DNA from: JAAFHZ01 sp964247085
Lineage (GTDB): Bacteria; Cyanobacteriota; Cyanobacteriia; Cyanobacteriales; Chamaesiphonaceae
Assembly: GCA_964247085.1 (NCBI GenBank)
Contig: CAXTSX010000041.1
Coordinates: 1 to 31,879, forward strand
DNA: 31,879 bases
Direction of reading: 5' to 3'
The first letter of the stretch is position 1; every line of letters begins with the position of its first letter. Made by a program: the position numbers and the translations under genes. The notes beneath the pieces are model-generated. The model was not told where the DNA came from. It saw nothing but the letters and a program-made list of their open reading frames with translations, and searched no databases. This document shows, piece by piece, positions 21,978 through 30,802 of the stretch.

Positions 21978-23594
21978 CTACTTGATACCATAAGGACGCG
22001 GATAAGCCTTGAGCATTGGTTTAGCTTCATAAACCTGCCAAGTTTGAGTCACCACCCCGCCGCGATGCAGAGGAATAGTGGCAATTTTCTTAATCTCTTG
22101 AAAGTATTGACTCAGTGGTTCATAACCAGGTGTTTTGTGGTTCAGTGGACCTTTAATATCCGCTGTCACCTCAAACGTTTCAGTACCGATGTAAACCGCG
22201 CTTTTGCCCACCCAATCACTGGGTTTTGACCAGTAGGCAAAGCCCCGCAAATCTAGATCAAAACAAGTCAGGGGTTTGGTGGTGATCGAATGCAGTGCCA
22301 TGGCTAATTGGCCGGTGGGAAAATAGCGATTGGTGAAAATAAAATTACTGCGTTCGATCGCCTGCATCACCAGTGTCGAGTTTTTCAAACCCTGTTGCAA
22401 CTCATCCACATCAATCATTTGAATCGAATTATCTTGCTTGAAGGTTAGTAAACCACCGAAAATAGCATTCTGACTAGGCTTTTGAAAGGTACCCCAAGCC
22501 AGGTGAGAGAGGGCAATCACATACAACAGGTGAATAATCACCGCCGAGATCTTCAACCAATTCCAGAAGCGGCCGGGATATTTATGTCTCCATTCATTCG
22601 CCCAGTTCGCCAACAGCATCGTCGCTGTCATGTAAGCGGCCATCGGCCAACTGGGTAAGACCTGCTGATAGCCCGCAATGATCATGAATCCCAAAATAAT
22701 CGGCACCGATAGCCACAGGACAAAACGCTGGCGAACATCAGCACCACGCTGCTGCACCTGATTGACCATTGCTCTGCCGATCGACCAAACCAGTGGCGGC
22801 CCAAAAGCTGGAAACAGATACACCATATGCACCAAAAAGGTGACAAAGAAAGTTTCCCAGTTATAGCTAGCAGTAGGAACAGCGCGGCTAGACTGAAACC
22901 GGAAGGAAGCCCATTCATGAATCGAATTCCAATACAGCAAGGGTGAAATAGTGCCCACAAATAGGATCACTGACAAGACGATCCAGGGTGAATACAACGC
23001 CCGCCGATGGGTGGCACTGGTCAGACAAAAGCCCGCCAGACAAGCACCCAACAAAAAGCCGTGATATTTACCCAGACAAGCTAAACCTAACAACAAGCCA
23101 ATCAGAGCTATGCGATAAGTAGGTCTATAGACTTTTTGCCCAAAAAACTCGATGGTGGCTAACCACAAGGTGGCCATCCAAAAGAACAGCAACGGTGTGT
23201 CAGGCATGGTTAAGATGCCAAAGGCGATGCTAAAAACGGGGACTAGTGAAACAATGCCCAGGGTCAGGAGAGCCACCTGTCGATCGAACAACCGAGCAGC
23301 AGCTTTATACAGAAAAATCAGGGAGCCGGTATAGATTAGCAGGGTGGCAATCCGGACGGTGAAAGGATTGACCGACTTGGTTAACCACGGACCAAATCCG
23401 GTCGTGAAGGCCACCAGCAGCGGATGGTCAAAATAGCTCCAGTCTAAGTGCTGAGAATAGATATAGTAATAGGCTTCATCAAATCCGATCGGTAGCCAGA
23501 ACGCGACGATGGTGCGGACTAACAAACCAGCTGCTAGAATACCGACTACCCAGCGATGATGTTCTTGGTTTAACTGTTTAGTAGGATTTAACAT
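21978..23594 (-). CDS. ArnT/PMT-like (GT39/GT83) membrane glycosyltransferase
   Basis: The protein has many membrane helices and begins a GT-C fold typical of dolichyl- or undecaprenyl-phosphate-sugar dependent transferases: FWLPIGFDEAYYYIYSQHL holds the catalytic-type Asp-Glu in the first extracytoplasmic loop, followed by SYFDHPLL. Further signs are LTMPDTPLLFFW, LACLGKYHGFL, and the hydrophobic segment VLSVILFVGTISPLLYW followed by NSIHEWASF. The donor and acceptor are unknown; lipid A, glycolipid or protein glycosylation are all possible. I used ATG 23594 (MLNPTKQLNQ, 538 aa) rather than ATG 23675, which would overlap the divergent DUF58 gene. It converges on the FHA–kinase gene, with 8 nt between stops. 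Confidence 0.87.
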   Translation of the reverse strand: MLNPTKQLNQEHHRWVVGILAAGLLVRTIVAFWLPIGFDEAYYYIYSQHLDWSYFDHPLLVAFTTGFGPWLTKSVNPFTVRIATLLIYTGSLIFLYKAAARLFDRQVALLTLGIVSLVPVFSIAFGILTMPDTPLLFFWMATLWLATIEFFGQKVYRPTYRIALIGLLLGLACLGKYHGFLLGACLAGFCLTSATHRRALYSPWIVLSVILFVGTISPLLYWNSIHEWASFRFQSSRAVPTASYNWETFFVTFLVHMVYLFPAFGPPLVWSIGRAMVNQVQQRGADVRQRFVLWLSVPIILGFMIIAGYQQVLPSWPMAAYMTATMLLANWANEWRHKYPGRFWNWLKISAVIIHLLYVIALSHLAWGTFQKPSQNAIFGGLLTFKQDNSIQMIDVDELQQGLKNSTLVMQAIERSNFIFTNRYFPTGQLAMALHSITTKPLTCFDLDLRGFAYWSKPSDWVGKSAVYIGTETFEVTADIKGPLNHKTPGYEPLSQYFQEIKKIATIPLHRGGVVTQTWQVYEAKPMLKAYPRPYGIK

Positions 23595-23700
23595 TGGCCA
23601 GAATCCAAACGAAGTGATGACAGCAGTCTTCAATATTCTAAGAGGCGGTGGGTATTTTGAAAAAGTAAGCATCAATTACTCTCCGCCCCCGAAAAATGCT

Positions 23701-24828
23701 GTGATCAATCACTGGACAAATTGGCTCGAACAAAAATGGGTGGCACCAGCCTATGCGGGCGGGGTGCTGATGGCGGTCTCCATCTGCTTTTTTGGGGCGG
23801 CTACTAATACTATGACTGGCTGGTTGTACGTGCTGAGTGCGGTGGGGATTGTCTTGCTAATACTCGCTGCTGTTCTACCCATTAAGTCTTTGCAAGCCCT
23901 ATCGATCGAACATCTGCCGATCGCGCCCATTACCCAGGGCGAAGATTTACAGATTTATCTACGGTTGCATAATCGCAGTAAACAGACCCAGCGTTTGTTG
24001 CAGGTGTTCGATCGCACCCCCAGCAGTTGGGGCGAAGTTAAACCTCTAGCCATTGAGCAAGTGCCCGCCCAAGGCAGTTATACCGCCACCATCACCTGTA
24101 CTCCACCCCAGCGCGGCCTCTACAACTGGGACAAATTGGAGCTCCGGAGTGGCCAGCCCCTGGGCTTGTTCTGGTGTCGGCGGGTGCGGAAATCGCCCGC
24201 GCAGGTCTATGTGTATCCGGCTCATTTCCGGCTGTCCCACTGTCCATTGCTCGATCACTGGCCGCAGTCGGTACCAGCTAGCACTGAAACATCTTTAAGT
24301 CGATCGCAGCTTTCTACTATGGGCACCACTCGTAGTTTGCGTCCCTACCGCAGCGGTGATCCCCTGCGGCTGATTCACTGGCGATCGAGTGCCCGGTACG
24401 ATCGGTTTCAAGTGCGCGAACTCGAAATAGCCCATCATGCTCACACCATTACCATTTGTTTAAATGCCAACAGTAACTGGTCAGCTACCGATTTTGAACA
24501 GGCTGTGATTGCAACTTGTTCGTTGTATTACTATGCTCGTCAGCGCCAATTAGATGTGCAAATCTGGACTTCTAGTGATGGAATATTGACCAGCCAGCTA
24601 GCCGTCATGCAAGCCTTAGCTGCGATCCAGATATCCACTACCCGTGCGACACCGCCGCCGGGAGCCGTGCTGTGGATTAGTAATCAGGGTGAAACACATT
24701 TAGCGGCGGGTAGCCGCCAGCTGCTCTGGACAACTGCATCCGGGTTCAGTAGTCATTCCAGTATCAATATAGATGCCGATCGACCATTAGCTATTCAACT
24801 GCAAAAATCCATCAACACCGCTGGGTAA
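23701..24828 (+). CDS. DUF58 domain protein, 375 aa
   Basis: Two hydrophobic helices near the N terminus (AYAGGVLMAVSICFF, and WLYVLSAVGIVLLILAAVLP) precede a beta-rich region and then the DUF58 signature LRPYRSGDPLRLIHWRSSAR, followed by RFQVRELE and a von Willebrand-like tail. Family members often accompany MoxR AAA+ ATPases and may act as membrane-bound chaperone/assembly factors, but no moxR gene is present here. The start is uncertain: I took GTG 23701 (MINHWTNWLEQKW), which resembles other cyanobacterial members and leaves 106 nt for divergent promoters. An in-frame ATG at 23614 would leave only 19 nt to the glycosyltransferase start. Confidence 0.82.
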   Translation: MINHWTNWLEQKWVAPAYAGGVLMAVSICFFGAATNTMTGWLYVLSAVGIVLLILAAVLPIKSLQALSIEHLPIAPITQGEDLQIYLRLHNRSKQTQRLLQVFDRTPSSWGEVKPLAIEQVPAQGSYTATITCTPPQRGLYNWDKLELRSGQPLGLFWCRRVRKSPAQVYVYPAHFRLSHCPLLDHWPQSVPASTETSLSRSQLSTMGTTRSLRPYRSGDPLRLIHWRSSARYDRFQVRELEIAHHAHTITICLNANSNWSATDFEQAVIATCSLYYYARQRQLDVQIWTSSDGILTSQLAVMQALAAIQISTTRATPPPGAVLWISNQGETHLAAGSRQLLWTTASGFSSHSSINIDADRPLAIQLQKSINTAG

Positions 24829-24884
24829 GTAGGTCAGCCACTGTTACGACATTGAAACAGGCATTGATTAAGCGAGCTTTGCGC

Positions 24885-24890
24885 TAAAAT
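24885..24890 (+). promoter_or_regulatory. Candidate -10 box for ftrC
   Basis: TAAAAT with a TTGATT at 24864-24869 (15-nt spacer, shorter than the optimum) lies about 30 nt upstream of the ftrC ATG. Supported only by motif match and position. Confidence 0.35.
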
Positions 24891-24920
24891 GCTAAAGCAC
24901 ATGATTTGGTAGTAGCAACC

Positions 24921-25271
24921 ATGAACCCGGCAGAAACTAAAGAACCCAGCGACAAGATGCTGGAAGCCATGCGACACTTCTCGGAAACCTACGCCAAGAA
25001 TACTGGCACTTATTTTTGTGCTGATCCTTCGGTTACTGCCGTAGTCATCAAAGGTTTAGCTCGCAATAAAGAAGAATTGGGAGCACCCCTCTGTCCTTGT
25101 CGCCACTATGAAGACCCGGAAGCCGAAGTAAAAGCAGCTTTTTGGAACTGCCCCTGTGTCCCCATGCGGGAGCGGAAAGAATGTCACTGTATGCTGTTCT
25201 TGACCCCTGAGCAGGATTTTGTGGGTGACAAACAGGAAATTTCGTTGGCCGAAGTCAAAGAAACTGTCTAG
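24921..25271 (+). CDS. ftrC: Ferredoxin:thioredoxin reductase, catalytic (beta) chain
   Basis: FTR passes electrons from photosynthetically reduced ferredoxin to thioredoxin through a 4Fe-4S cluster beside a redox disulfide. The seven cysteines are all present: C33, CPC (58, 60), CPC (77, 79) and CHC (88, 90). By comparison with the Synechocystis enzyme, C58, C77, C79 and C88 bind the cluster, and C60 and C90 form the active-site disulfide. The length of 116 aa matches the family with ATG 24921; a TTG at 24906 would add five residues. The variable subunit ftrV is not adjacent. The DUF309 gene follows after 5 nt. Confidence 0.97.
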   Translation: MNPAETKEPSDKMLEAMRHFSETYAKNTGTYFCADPSVTAVVIKGLARNKEELGAPLCPCRHYEDPEAEVKAAFWNCPCVPMRERKECHCMLFLTPEQDFVGDKQEISLAEVKETV

Positions 25272-25276
25272 AAAAT

Positions 25277-25666
25277 ATGGCTGAATTCCCAGAATCTGAA
25301 TTGGCTTCAGCCATTGAGCAATTCAATCAGCAAGATTTTTATACTTGTCACGATACCCTGGAAGCGATCTGGGTAGAAGCACCTACAGATGAAAAAAAGT
25401 TCTACCAGGGACTGCTGCAAGTGGCGGTAGCTTATTACCATTTGGGCAATAGTAATTGGCGGGGTGCAGTAGTTTTGTTAGGAGAAGGTCGGTTTCGGCT
25501 GGCCTCTTACGCGCCTAGCTATGCTGGGATTGACGTGGCACAACTCTGTCAAGATACTCAGGCCCTATTCACTGATCTGCAAGCCATTGACCCCGCCCAG
25601 GTCGGGACTTTAGTCACAGAATTGACTAGTCAGCAGCGTTCTTATCCCCAAATTCGCTGGATTTGA
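25277..25666 (+). CDS. DUF309 family protein, 129 aa
   Basis: The family signature is clear: FNQQDFYTCHDTLEAIWVEA, followed by KKFYQGLLQVAVAYYHLGN and a later GxxRL-like segment (GRFRLASYAP). The fold is all-helical; the conserved HD/E residues suggest a metal or ligand site, but no function is established to my knowledge. It begins 5 nt after the ftrC stop and is surely on the same transcript, an association worth noting because nothing else hints at its role. No signal peptide or membrane helix is present. Confidence 0.88.
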   Translation: MAEFPESELASAIEQFNQQDFYTCHDTLEAIWVEAPTDEKKFYQGLLQVAVAYYHLGNSNWRGAVVLLGEGRFRLASYAPSYAGIDVAQLCQDTQALFTDLQAIDPAQVGTLVTELTSQQRSYPQIRWI

Positions 25667-25761
25667 CTCTGGATCTGGATTTCAATATTTGCCATGTATT
25701 TAAACTGCTGAAACTTCTTCCAATCCGGCTCGTCAGGGGATTCAGCATTCACCGAGGCTCT

Positions 25762-26463
25762 ATGTCATTTGTTCGATCGATTACTATTCAATGTGTTTTA
25801 GCGCTGTCTTTATGGGGTAGTTGCTGGGTCGCTGGAGTACCCGCCCAAAGTGCTGATCAAGGCATTAGGATTAAGGCTGTGCGCCAAGCTGCTAACTCTA
25901 AAACACAGGTAGTCACGGCTAATGATAATGTCCAAATTTCTTATCCAGCGCGTCAACTGCGAGCGCGGGCGGATCTGGCTCAGTATTACATCAAAGAGCA
26001 ACGCTTAGTGATGACTGGCAATGTGTATGTCACCCAGGCGGGGGGGAATAGCTTGCAAGGGGAAACCATTACTTACTCGATTCGCACGGGTCAATTTTTG
26101 GTGGTGCCGAAGTCGGGGCAGTTGGTGGAATCTGTCTATAATGCGGTGGAAAATGGCAAAGGACGGCAGAACATCATCATTCGATCGGACCGGCAGGAAG
26201 CTAACTCCAAGACCCAGATTGTGGTAGCTCGCAACAATGTCCAGATTTCTTATCCGACGCAGCGCTTGCGGGCTAAAGCACAGCTGGCACAGTACTATGT
26301 CAAAGAACAAAAGCTAGTATTAAGCGGCAATGTAGTGGCGGTTCAGCAAGGCAATAGTATTCAAGGAGAAGTGTTAACTTACTCCATTAAGCAGGGACAA
26401 TTTGTCGCTCGACCCAAGGCCGGTGGGGTGGTTGACTCTATTTACGTTGTTCCCGAGAAATAA
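25762..26463 (+). CDS. lptA: LptA/OstA-like periplasmic protein with two tandem repeats, 233 aa
   Basis: LptA-type proteins form a beta-jellyroll bridge that carries lipopolysaccharide across the periplasm. Residues 1-~30 are a signal peptide (VLALSLWGSCWVAGVPAQSA). Two OstA-type units follow, starting at R41 and R144 (period 103 residues), each with NSKTQ(V/I)V, NVQISYP, AQYY(I/V)KEQ, L(V/S)xxGNV, QGE, TYSI and GQF. I align ~54 identities in ~86 positions. The TTG at 25663 would extend it by 33 residues lacking signal-peptide logic, so ATG 25762 is preferred. It is followed after 12 nt by lptB and then by the permease gene, which supports the assignment. Confidence 0.87.
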   Translation: MSFVRSITIQCVLALSLWGSCWVAGVPAQSADQGIRIKAVRQAANSKTQVVTANDNVQISYPARQLRARADLAQYYIKEQRLVMTGNVYVTQAGGNSLQGETITYSIRTGQFLVVPKSGQLVESVYNAVENGKGRQNIIIRSDRQEANSKTQIVVARNNVQISYPTQRLRAKAQLAQYYVKEQKLVLSGNVVAVQQGNSIQGEVLTYSIKQGQFVARPKAGGVVDSIYVVPEK

Positions 26464-26475
26464 CTGAGATCGACC

Positions 26476-27204
26476 GTGAAAATAGTTTTAGATAACGTCC
26501 AAAAAACCTACGGCAAACGGCAGGTGGTTAAAAGAGCCAGTTTGTCGGTCAGTCAGGGTGAAGTTGTTGGTTTGCTCGGACCCAATGGTGCCGGTAAAAC
26601 CACGACTTTTTATATGGCGGTTGGCCTAGAAAAGCCCACCAATGGAACGGTTTGGTTAGACAATCAAGATGTTACTAAGCTTTCGATTCATGAACGCGCT
26701 CGGTTGGGAATTGGTTATCTAGCGCAAGAAGCTAGTATTTTTAGGCAGCTGACCGTGGCCGATAATATTTTGCTAGTAATGGAGCAAACTGGAATTCCCC
26801 GTCGGGAGTGGCGGCCACGTCTCAGCACCTTGATTGAGGAATTTCGGCTTCAGCAAGTGGCTAATACCTTGGGTGGTCAAGTTTCGGGGGGAGAACGGCG
26901 GCGAACGGAGTTAGCCCGAGCGTTGGCTGCTGGCCGGGATGGTCCCAAGTTTTTGCTTTTGGATGAACCTTTTGCCGGGGTCGATCCGATCGCCGTGGCC
27001 GAGATTCAAAAAATTATTGGCGGTTTAACCGATCGCAATATGGGCATTCTGATCACCGATCACAATGTGCGTGAAACCCTGGCGATTACCGATCGGGCTT
27101 ACATTATGCGCGATGGCGAAGTATTAGCTTCGGGCACCACCGAAGAAATGTATAGCAATCCCTTAGTGCGACAATATTACCTGGGCAATGAGTTCCAACT
27201 GTGA
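26476..27204 (+). CDS. lptB: LPS export ABC transporter ATP-binding protein LptB
   Basis: LptB is the cytoplasmic ATPase that powers extraction of lipopolysaccharide from the inner membrane. Walker A is GPNGAGKTT (residues 35-43, K41), the Q-loop region is YLAQEASIFRQLTV (typical of LptB), the ABC signature is VSGGERRR, Walker B is FLLLDEPFAGVDP, and the H-loop is LITDHNVRETL. The length is 242 aa. The start is GTG at 26476, 12 nt after the lptA-like stop. The LptF/G-like gene follows 6 nt downstream, so the three form an operon. Confidence 0.96.
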   Translation: MKIVLDNVQKTYGKRQVVKRASLSVSQGEVVGLLGPNGAGKTTTFYMAVGLEKPTNGTVWLDNQDVTKLSIHERARLGIGYLAQEASIFRQLTVADNILLVMEQTGIPRREWRPRLSTLIEEFRLQQVANTLGGQVSGGERRRTELARALAAGRDGPKFLLLDEPFAGVDPIAVAEIQKIIGGLTDRNMGILITDHNVRETLAITDRAYIMRDGEVLASGTTEEMYSNPLVRQYYLGNEFQL

Positions 27205-27210
27205 TTATTT

Positions 27211-28398
27211 ATGGTTAAGAAAATTACTTTATTAAATTCTCCAAAATTTAATTTATTTAATTCATTGTTTCCGAATGTATCGGTGATGGATCGCTACATT
27301 TTTATCCAGCTGTTGCTGCCTTTTTTGTTCGGGGTGGGAGCCTTTTCATCGATCGCTACTTCGATCGGCAGTGTTTTTGATTTAATTAGGCAAGTTACCC
27401 AGTTTGGTTTGCCGTTAGCCACGGCGGTGAAAGTATTATTGTTGACCATGCCGGAATTTTTGGTCTACTCTTTCCCGATGTCGATGCTGCTTTCCACCAT
27501 GATGACCTTTGGACGGTTATCTGGAGATAGTGAAATTATTGCGATGCGCAGTGCAGGAGTGAGTGTCTATCGGCTGATTGTACCGGCGATCGCTCTGAGC
27601 TTTATGATCACCGGACTAACTTTTTTGCTGCAAGAATCTTTGGTTCCCGCTGCTAAAGTCGAAGCCGCGAATACTTTATCCCAGGCATTGAAACAAGATA
27701 AACCAGCTTTTAAGCAAGAAAATATTATTTATCCAGACTATGCCGATGAAGTGGGCGCTGATGGCAAAAAAACCCGTAATTTGGTGCGCTTATTCTATGC
27801 TCGGCAATTTAATGGCAAAGAAATGACGGATGTGATGGTGGTGGACAGGTCGCGTAGTGATATCAGTCAAATTATCAATGCCAAATCTGGTCAAATGAAT
27901 TTGGGTGAAAAAACCTGGGACTTTTCCAACGGCACTATTTATGTGGTTGATCCTAAGTCAGCGAACTCTACCAAGAGCCAGTTTGAGCATCTAAATGTTT
28001 ATCTGGGAAAAACGCCCCTCGATTTGGCTGCCCCCGAACGGAAGCCGGAGGATATGAATATTGTCGAGAAAATCAAGTATTTAGATGTCTTACGCGCCAA
28101 GGCCGACTGGAAAGCCTTGAATACTTTCCAAATCAATATTCAGCAAAAATTGGCTCTCCCCTTTGTCTGTTTAATTTTTGCTCTCATTGGCTCAGCGGTG
28201 GGGATTAGGCCGCAACGCGGTGGCAAAGCGACTAGCTTTGGGGTGAGCTTACTTTTGATTTTTGGCTACTATTTAATCCTGACGGTGATGGGTGGCATGG
28301 GAGAGGCGGGTTATTTATCTCCCTTTTTTGCGGGCTGGATGCCGAATATACTGGGAATTGGAGTAGGTATTTATCTGCTAACCAAAACTGCTCGTTAA
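27211..28398 (+). CDS. LptF/LptG (YjgP/YjgQ) family permease
   Basis: The membrane subunit works with LptB and passes lipopolysaccharide to the periplasmic bridge. The N-terminal MDRYIFIQLLLPFLFGVGAF is the family signature, followed by helices 2-3 (YSFPMSMLLSTMMTFGRLSGDSEIIAMRSAG), a periplasmic beta-jellyroll (residues ~150-290) and three C-terminal helices (LPFVCLIFALIGSAVGIRPQ). Cyanobacteria often have one such gene rather than separate lptF and lptG, so I give no symbol. I kept ATG 27211 (395 aa); an ATG at 27286 (MDRYIF) could be the true start and would remove 25 residues. Confidence 0.9.
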   Translation: MVKKITLLNSPKFNLFNSLFPNVSVMDRYIFIQLLLPFLFGVGAFSSIATSIGSVFDLIRQVTQFGLPLATAVKVLLLTMPEFLVYSFPMSMLLSTMMTFGRLSGDSEIIAMRSAGVSVYRLIVPAIALSFMITGLTFLLQESLVPAAKVEAANTLSQALKQDKPAFKQENIIYPDYADEVGADGKKTRNLVRLFYARQFNGKEMTDVMVVDRSRSDISQIINAKSGQMNLGEKTWDFSNGTIYVVDPKSANSTKSQFEHLNVYLGKTPLDLAAPERKPEDMNIVEKIKYLDVLRAKADWKALNTFQINIQQKLALPFVCLIFALIGSAVGIRPQRGGKATSFGVSLLLIFGYYLILTVMGGMGEAGYLSPFFAGWMPNILGIGVGIYLLTKTAR

Positions 28399-28482
28399 AA
28401 TAGTTGGAGATGGCATGAAGCCGCTATCAATACCAAATTGCTCTCATTTCAGTTAATTGTCTTCAACCGCCCTACCCATCTG

Positions 28483-28950
28483 ATGAACCAAGAATTAATT
28501 GATCATCTACTGCTGGATCTCAAAAATGCTGATGCCAGCATCCGCGATCGAGCAACTGCTCAACTCTGGCGGATTTGGTTCTGGCAAAAAGGCAAAGCCG
28601 GTTTAGCCCAGATCGAAGCCAGCGAGCAACTCGCCGCTAGCGGCGAATTAAGATTAGCGATCGACACCCTCACCCACCTCATTGTCGATTTGCCAGACTT
28701 TGTGGAAGCCTGGAATCGGCGGGCTGTTTTGTACTACATTACCCAGGAATACCACTTAGCTATCGCCGACTGTCAAAGAACGATCGAACTCAGTCCCGGA
28801 CATTTTGGTGCTTGGCACGGCCTAGGTCTATGCCAAGCCGCTTTAGGGAATTATGCTCTGGCCATCGGAGTGCTACGCCAAGCCCTACAGATTCAGCCCT
28901 ATTCGATCGAGAATCAAAGGCTCTTACTAGAATGTACCGCCAGACTTTAA
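28483..28950 (+). CDS. TPR-repeat protein, 155 aa
   Basis: Two to three tetratricopeptide repeats are visible in the C-terminal two thirds: AIDTLTHLIVDLPDFVEAWNRRAVLYY, AIADCQRTIELSPGHFGAWHGLGLC, and AIGVLRQALQIQPYS. The W-x-x-R/G and A-x-x-x-Y/A spacing fits the 34-residue unit. The N-terminal ~50 residues contain IWFWQKGKAGLAQIEASEQ, a motif I recall in small TPR proteins of cyanobacteria and alpha-proteobacteria. It is a cytoplasmic scaffold with unknown partner. I used ATG 28483 (MNQELIDHLLLD); an in-frame TTG at 28438 would add 15 residues. It is 84 nt after the permease gene. Confidence 0.85.
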   Translation: MNQELIDHLLLDLKNADASIRDRATAQLWRIWFWQKGKAGLAQIEASEQLAASGELRLAIDTLTHLIVDLPDFVEAWNRRAVLYYITQEYHLAIADCQRTIELSPGHFGAWHGLGLCQAALGNYALAIGVLRQALQIQPYSIENQRLLLECTARL

Positions 28951-29280
28951 CAACTCACAATTCTATTTCGGTGCTTTTTACTATATTCATTCCGGCTGCG
29001 GCGAACCGAAAATAAGATTCAATCACCATGTAATTTATCCCCAAAAGCCATACAGTCCTTAATTGCAGCTATCTACTAAGCTATTTTGCTGATATTTGGT
29101 TACAATTGGATCTGGCAACCGTATCTAAGCAGCTCCACCTTGTAGTGCAATATCATTAGAGTCTGGAATATAACGGCTATTACTTTAAACTCCTAAGCGT
29201 ATGCAATGCTAACAATTTGATTATGTTAGACGGGCATAAGTCTTCCACAATCAAATAGATCTAGGTGCTGTAGAGAAAGT
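28951..29280. other. Gene-free region upstream of the first Ctp protease gene
   Basis: The 330 nt contain no credible ORF. TATGTTA at 29222-29228 followed by GGGCATA at 29232-29238 recurs, with one extra spacer base, at 30746-30763 upstream of the second protease gene and may be a shared promoter or operator. A loose TTTCGGT/ACCGAAA pairing around 28964-29010 has a long loop and no clear T-run, so I do not call a terminator. Confidence 0.5.
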
Positions 29281-30609
29281 ATGACAATGACCAAAAATCG
29301 TAACTTAGCTCTGGGAGCCAGTATCATCCTGCTAGCAGCTGCCGTGTTTGCCGTCAGTGGTAAGTATCTGCCCAAAAGTATCACGCTGTTATCCGCTAAT
29401 CCGAAGGAAGTGGTGGAAGAAGTTTGGCAAATCGTCAACTACAGCTATGTTGATGGCACTTTCAATAAAAAAGATTGGAATGCCATCCGCAAAAAATATG
29501 TAATTAATGCCAATTACAAAACCAATACAGAAGCCCACCAAGCCGTGCGGAACATGCTTAAGGAGCTGGATGATCCCTATACGCGGTTCATGGACAAAAA
29601 AGACTTTACCGAAATGCAGTCCGACAACTCTGGCAAGCTGTTAGGGGTGGGCTTGCAGTTGACTCAGGATGAAAAAACTAAGCAGATTGTGGTGGTTGCG
29701 CCGATCGATGACACTCCTGCGGCTAAGGCAGGCATTATCGCTAAAGATGTGATCATTGAAATCGATGGCAAAAGTACTAAAGGTCTAGACTTAAATCAAG
29801 CTGTCCAGTTGATGCGGGGGGAAGAAGGGACTTCCGTATTATTAACAGTTCAGCATGGTGCAAAGGTGGTGGAGCATAAGTTGCGCCGCCAGCAAATTGA
29901 GCTGCATCGTGTCAAGGCCGAATATCGATCAGAGTTGGGAGGAGTGGGATATATTCGACTCAATCAGTTCAGTGCCAATGCTACCGAAGAAATGCGAAAA
30001 GCCATCCAGCAAATGGAAGCCAAGAAGGTTAGTGGCTACGTCTTAGACCTGCGATCGAACCCTGGTGGATTGTTGTATGGGGCGATCGATATTGCCAAAA
30101 TGTGGCTGAATCAAGGAACGATCGTTTCTACTCGCAATCGTAGCGGTGGTTGTGACGATCGAAGTACCGACTGTAAACAAATTGCCGATGGCACAGCGCT
30201 GACCAATAAGCCATTGGTTGTCTTAGTCGATGGTGGTTCCGCCAGCTCTAGTGAAATTTTATCGGGAGCCTTGCAAGATAACAAACGTGCCCAATTAGTG
30301 GGCAGTAAAACCTTTGGCAAAGGCTTAGTCCAGTCCGTCCGCCCGCTCCACGATGGTTCCGGTTTGGCCGTCACCACCGCCAAATACTTCACCCCCAGCG
30401 GTAAAGACATTAACAAACAAGGCATCAAACCCGATGTAGATGTGGACTTGAGCAAAGAAGATATTCGATTGCTGATGCAAGAGCGGCAGCGGGTGGCCAC
30501 CAAAAATGATCCGCAGTATGCTCAGGCATTAGTTACACTTCAAAGCCGGATTGCCGCCCAAAATGTCGCTCCGACAGCGATCGCCCCACCCAAAACTACT
30601 GTTAATTAG
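29281..30609 (+). CDS. C-terminal processing peptidase (S41), copy 1, 442 aa
   Basis: Ctp proteases cut C-terminal tails of extracytoplasmic proteins; in cyanobacteria CtpA matures photosystem II D1, while CtpB and CtpC have other roles. A signal/anchor (LALGASIILLAAAVFAVSG) is followed by a helical region (PKEVVEEVWQIVNYSYVDGTF) and a PDZ domain (~residues 105-195, GVGLQLTQDEKTK). The catalytic core YVLDLRSNPGGLL has S322 in GGSASSSEI, D333 and K347 in KTFGKGLVQ, matching the Ser/Lys spacing of Tsp (25 residues). Most similar to CtpB/CtpC from memory, so no symbol is given. Cysteines C291 and C298 lie in an insert before the active site. Start is ATG 29281; ATG 29287 is possible. Confidence 0.93.
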   Translation: MTMTKNRNLALGASIILLAAAVFAVSGKYLPKSITLLSANPKEVVEEVWQIVNYSYVDGTFNKKDWNAIRKKYVINANYKTNTEAHQAVRNMLKELDDPYTRFMDKKDFTEMQSDNSGKLLGVGLQLTQDEKTKQIVVVAPIDDTPAAKAGIIAKDVIIEIDGKSTKGLDLNQAVQLMRGEEGTSVLLTVQHGAKVVEHKLRRQQIELHRVKAEYRSELGGVGYIRLNQFSANATEEMRKAIQQMEAKKVSGYVLDLRSNPGGLLYGAIDIAKMWLNQGTIVSTRNRSGGCDDRSTDCKQIADGTALTNKPLVVLVDGGSASSSEILSGALQDNKRAQLVGSKTFGKGLVQSVRPLHDGSGLAVTTAKYFTPSGKDINKQGIKPDVDVDLSKEDIRLLMQERQRVATKNDPQYAQALVTLQSRIAAQNVAPTAIAPPKTTVN

Positions 30610-30802
30610 CTAGATAGCAGAGCAAGACTGTTGCTAAATATTTGATGACTTTGAATTTAGGTGGCACATTTGGGAGAAAATTTGGTCATAATAATGGTTA
30701 CAGCTTAACTTCAAGACTGGGGAGCTGCTCAGTAAATAATTTGAGTATGTTAATCTGGGCATAGGATGTCGCGACTAACTTAATTTGGGTAATAGAACAA
30801 GC

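Noticed and set aside
25810..26310. Two similar minus-strand open frames (63 and 101 codons) that resemble each other
   Set aside because: They are antisense shadows of the two OstA repeats; their similarity comes from the repeat.
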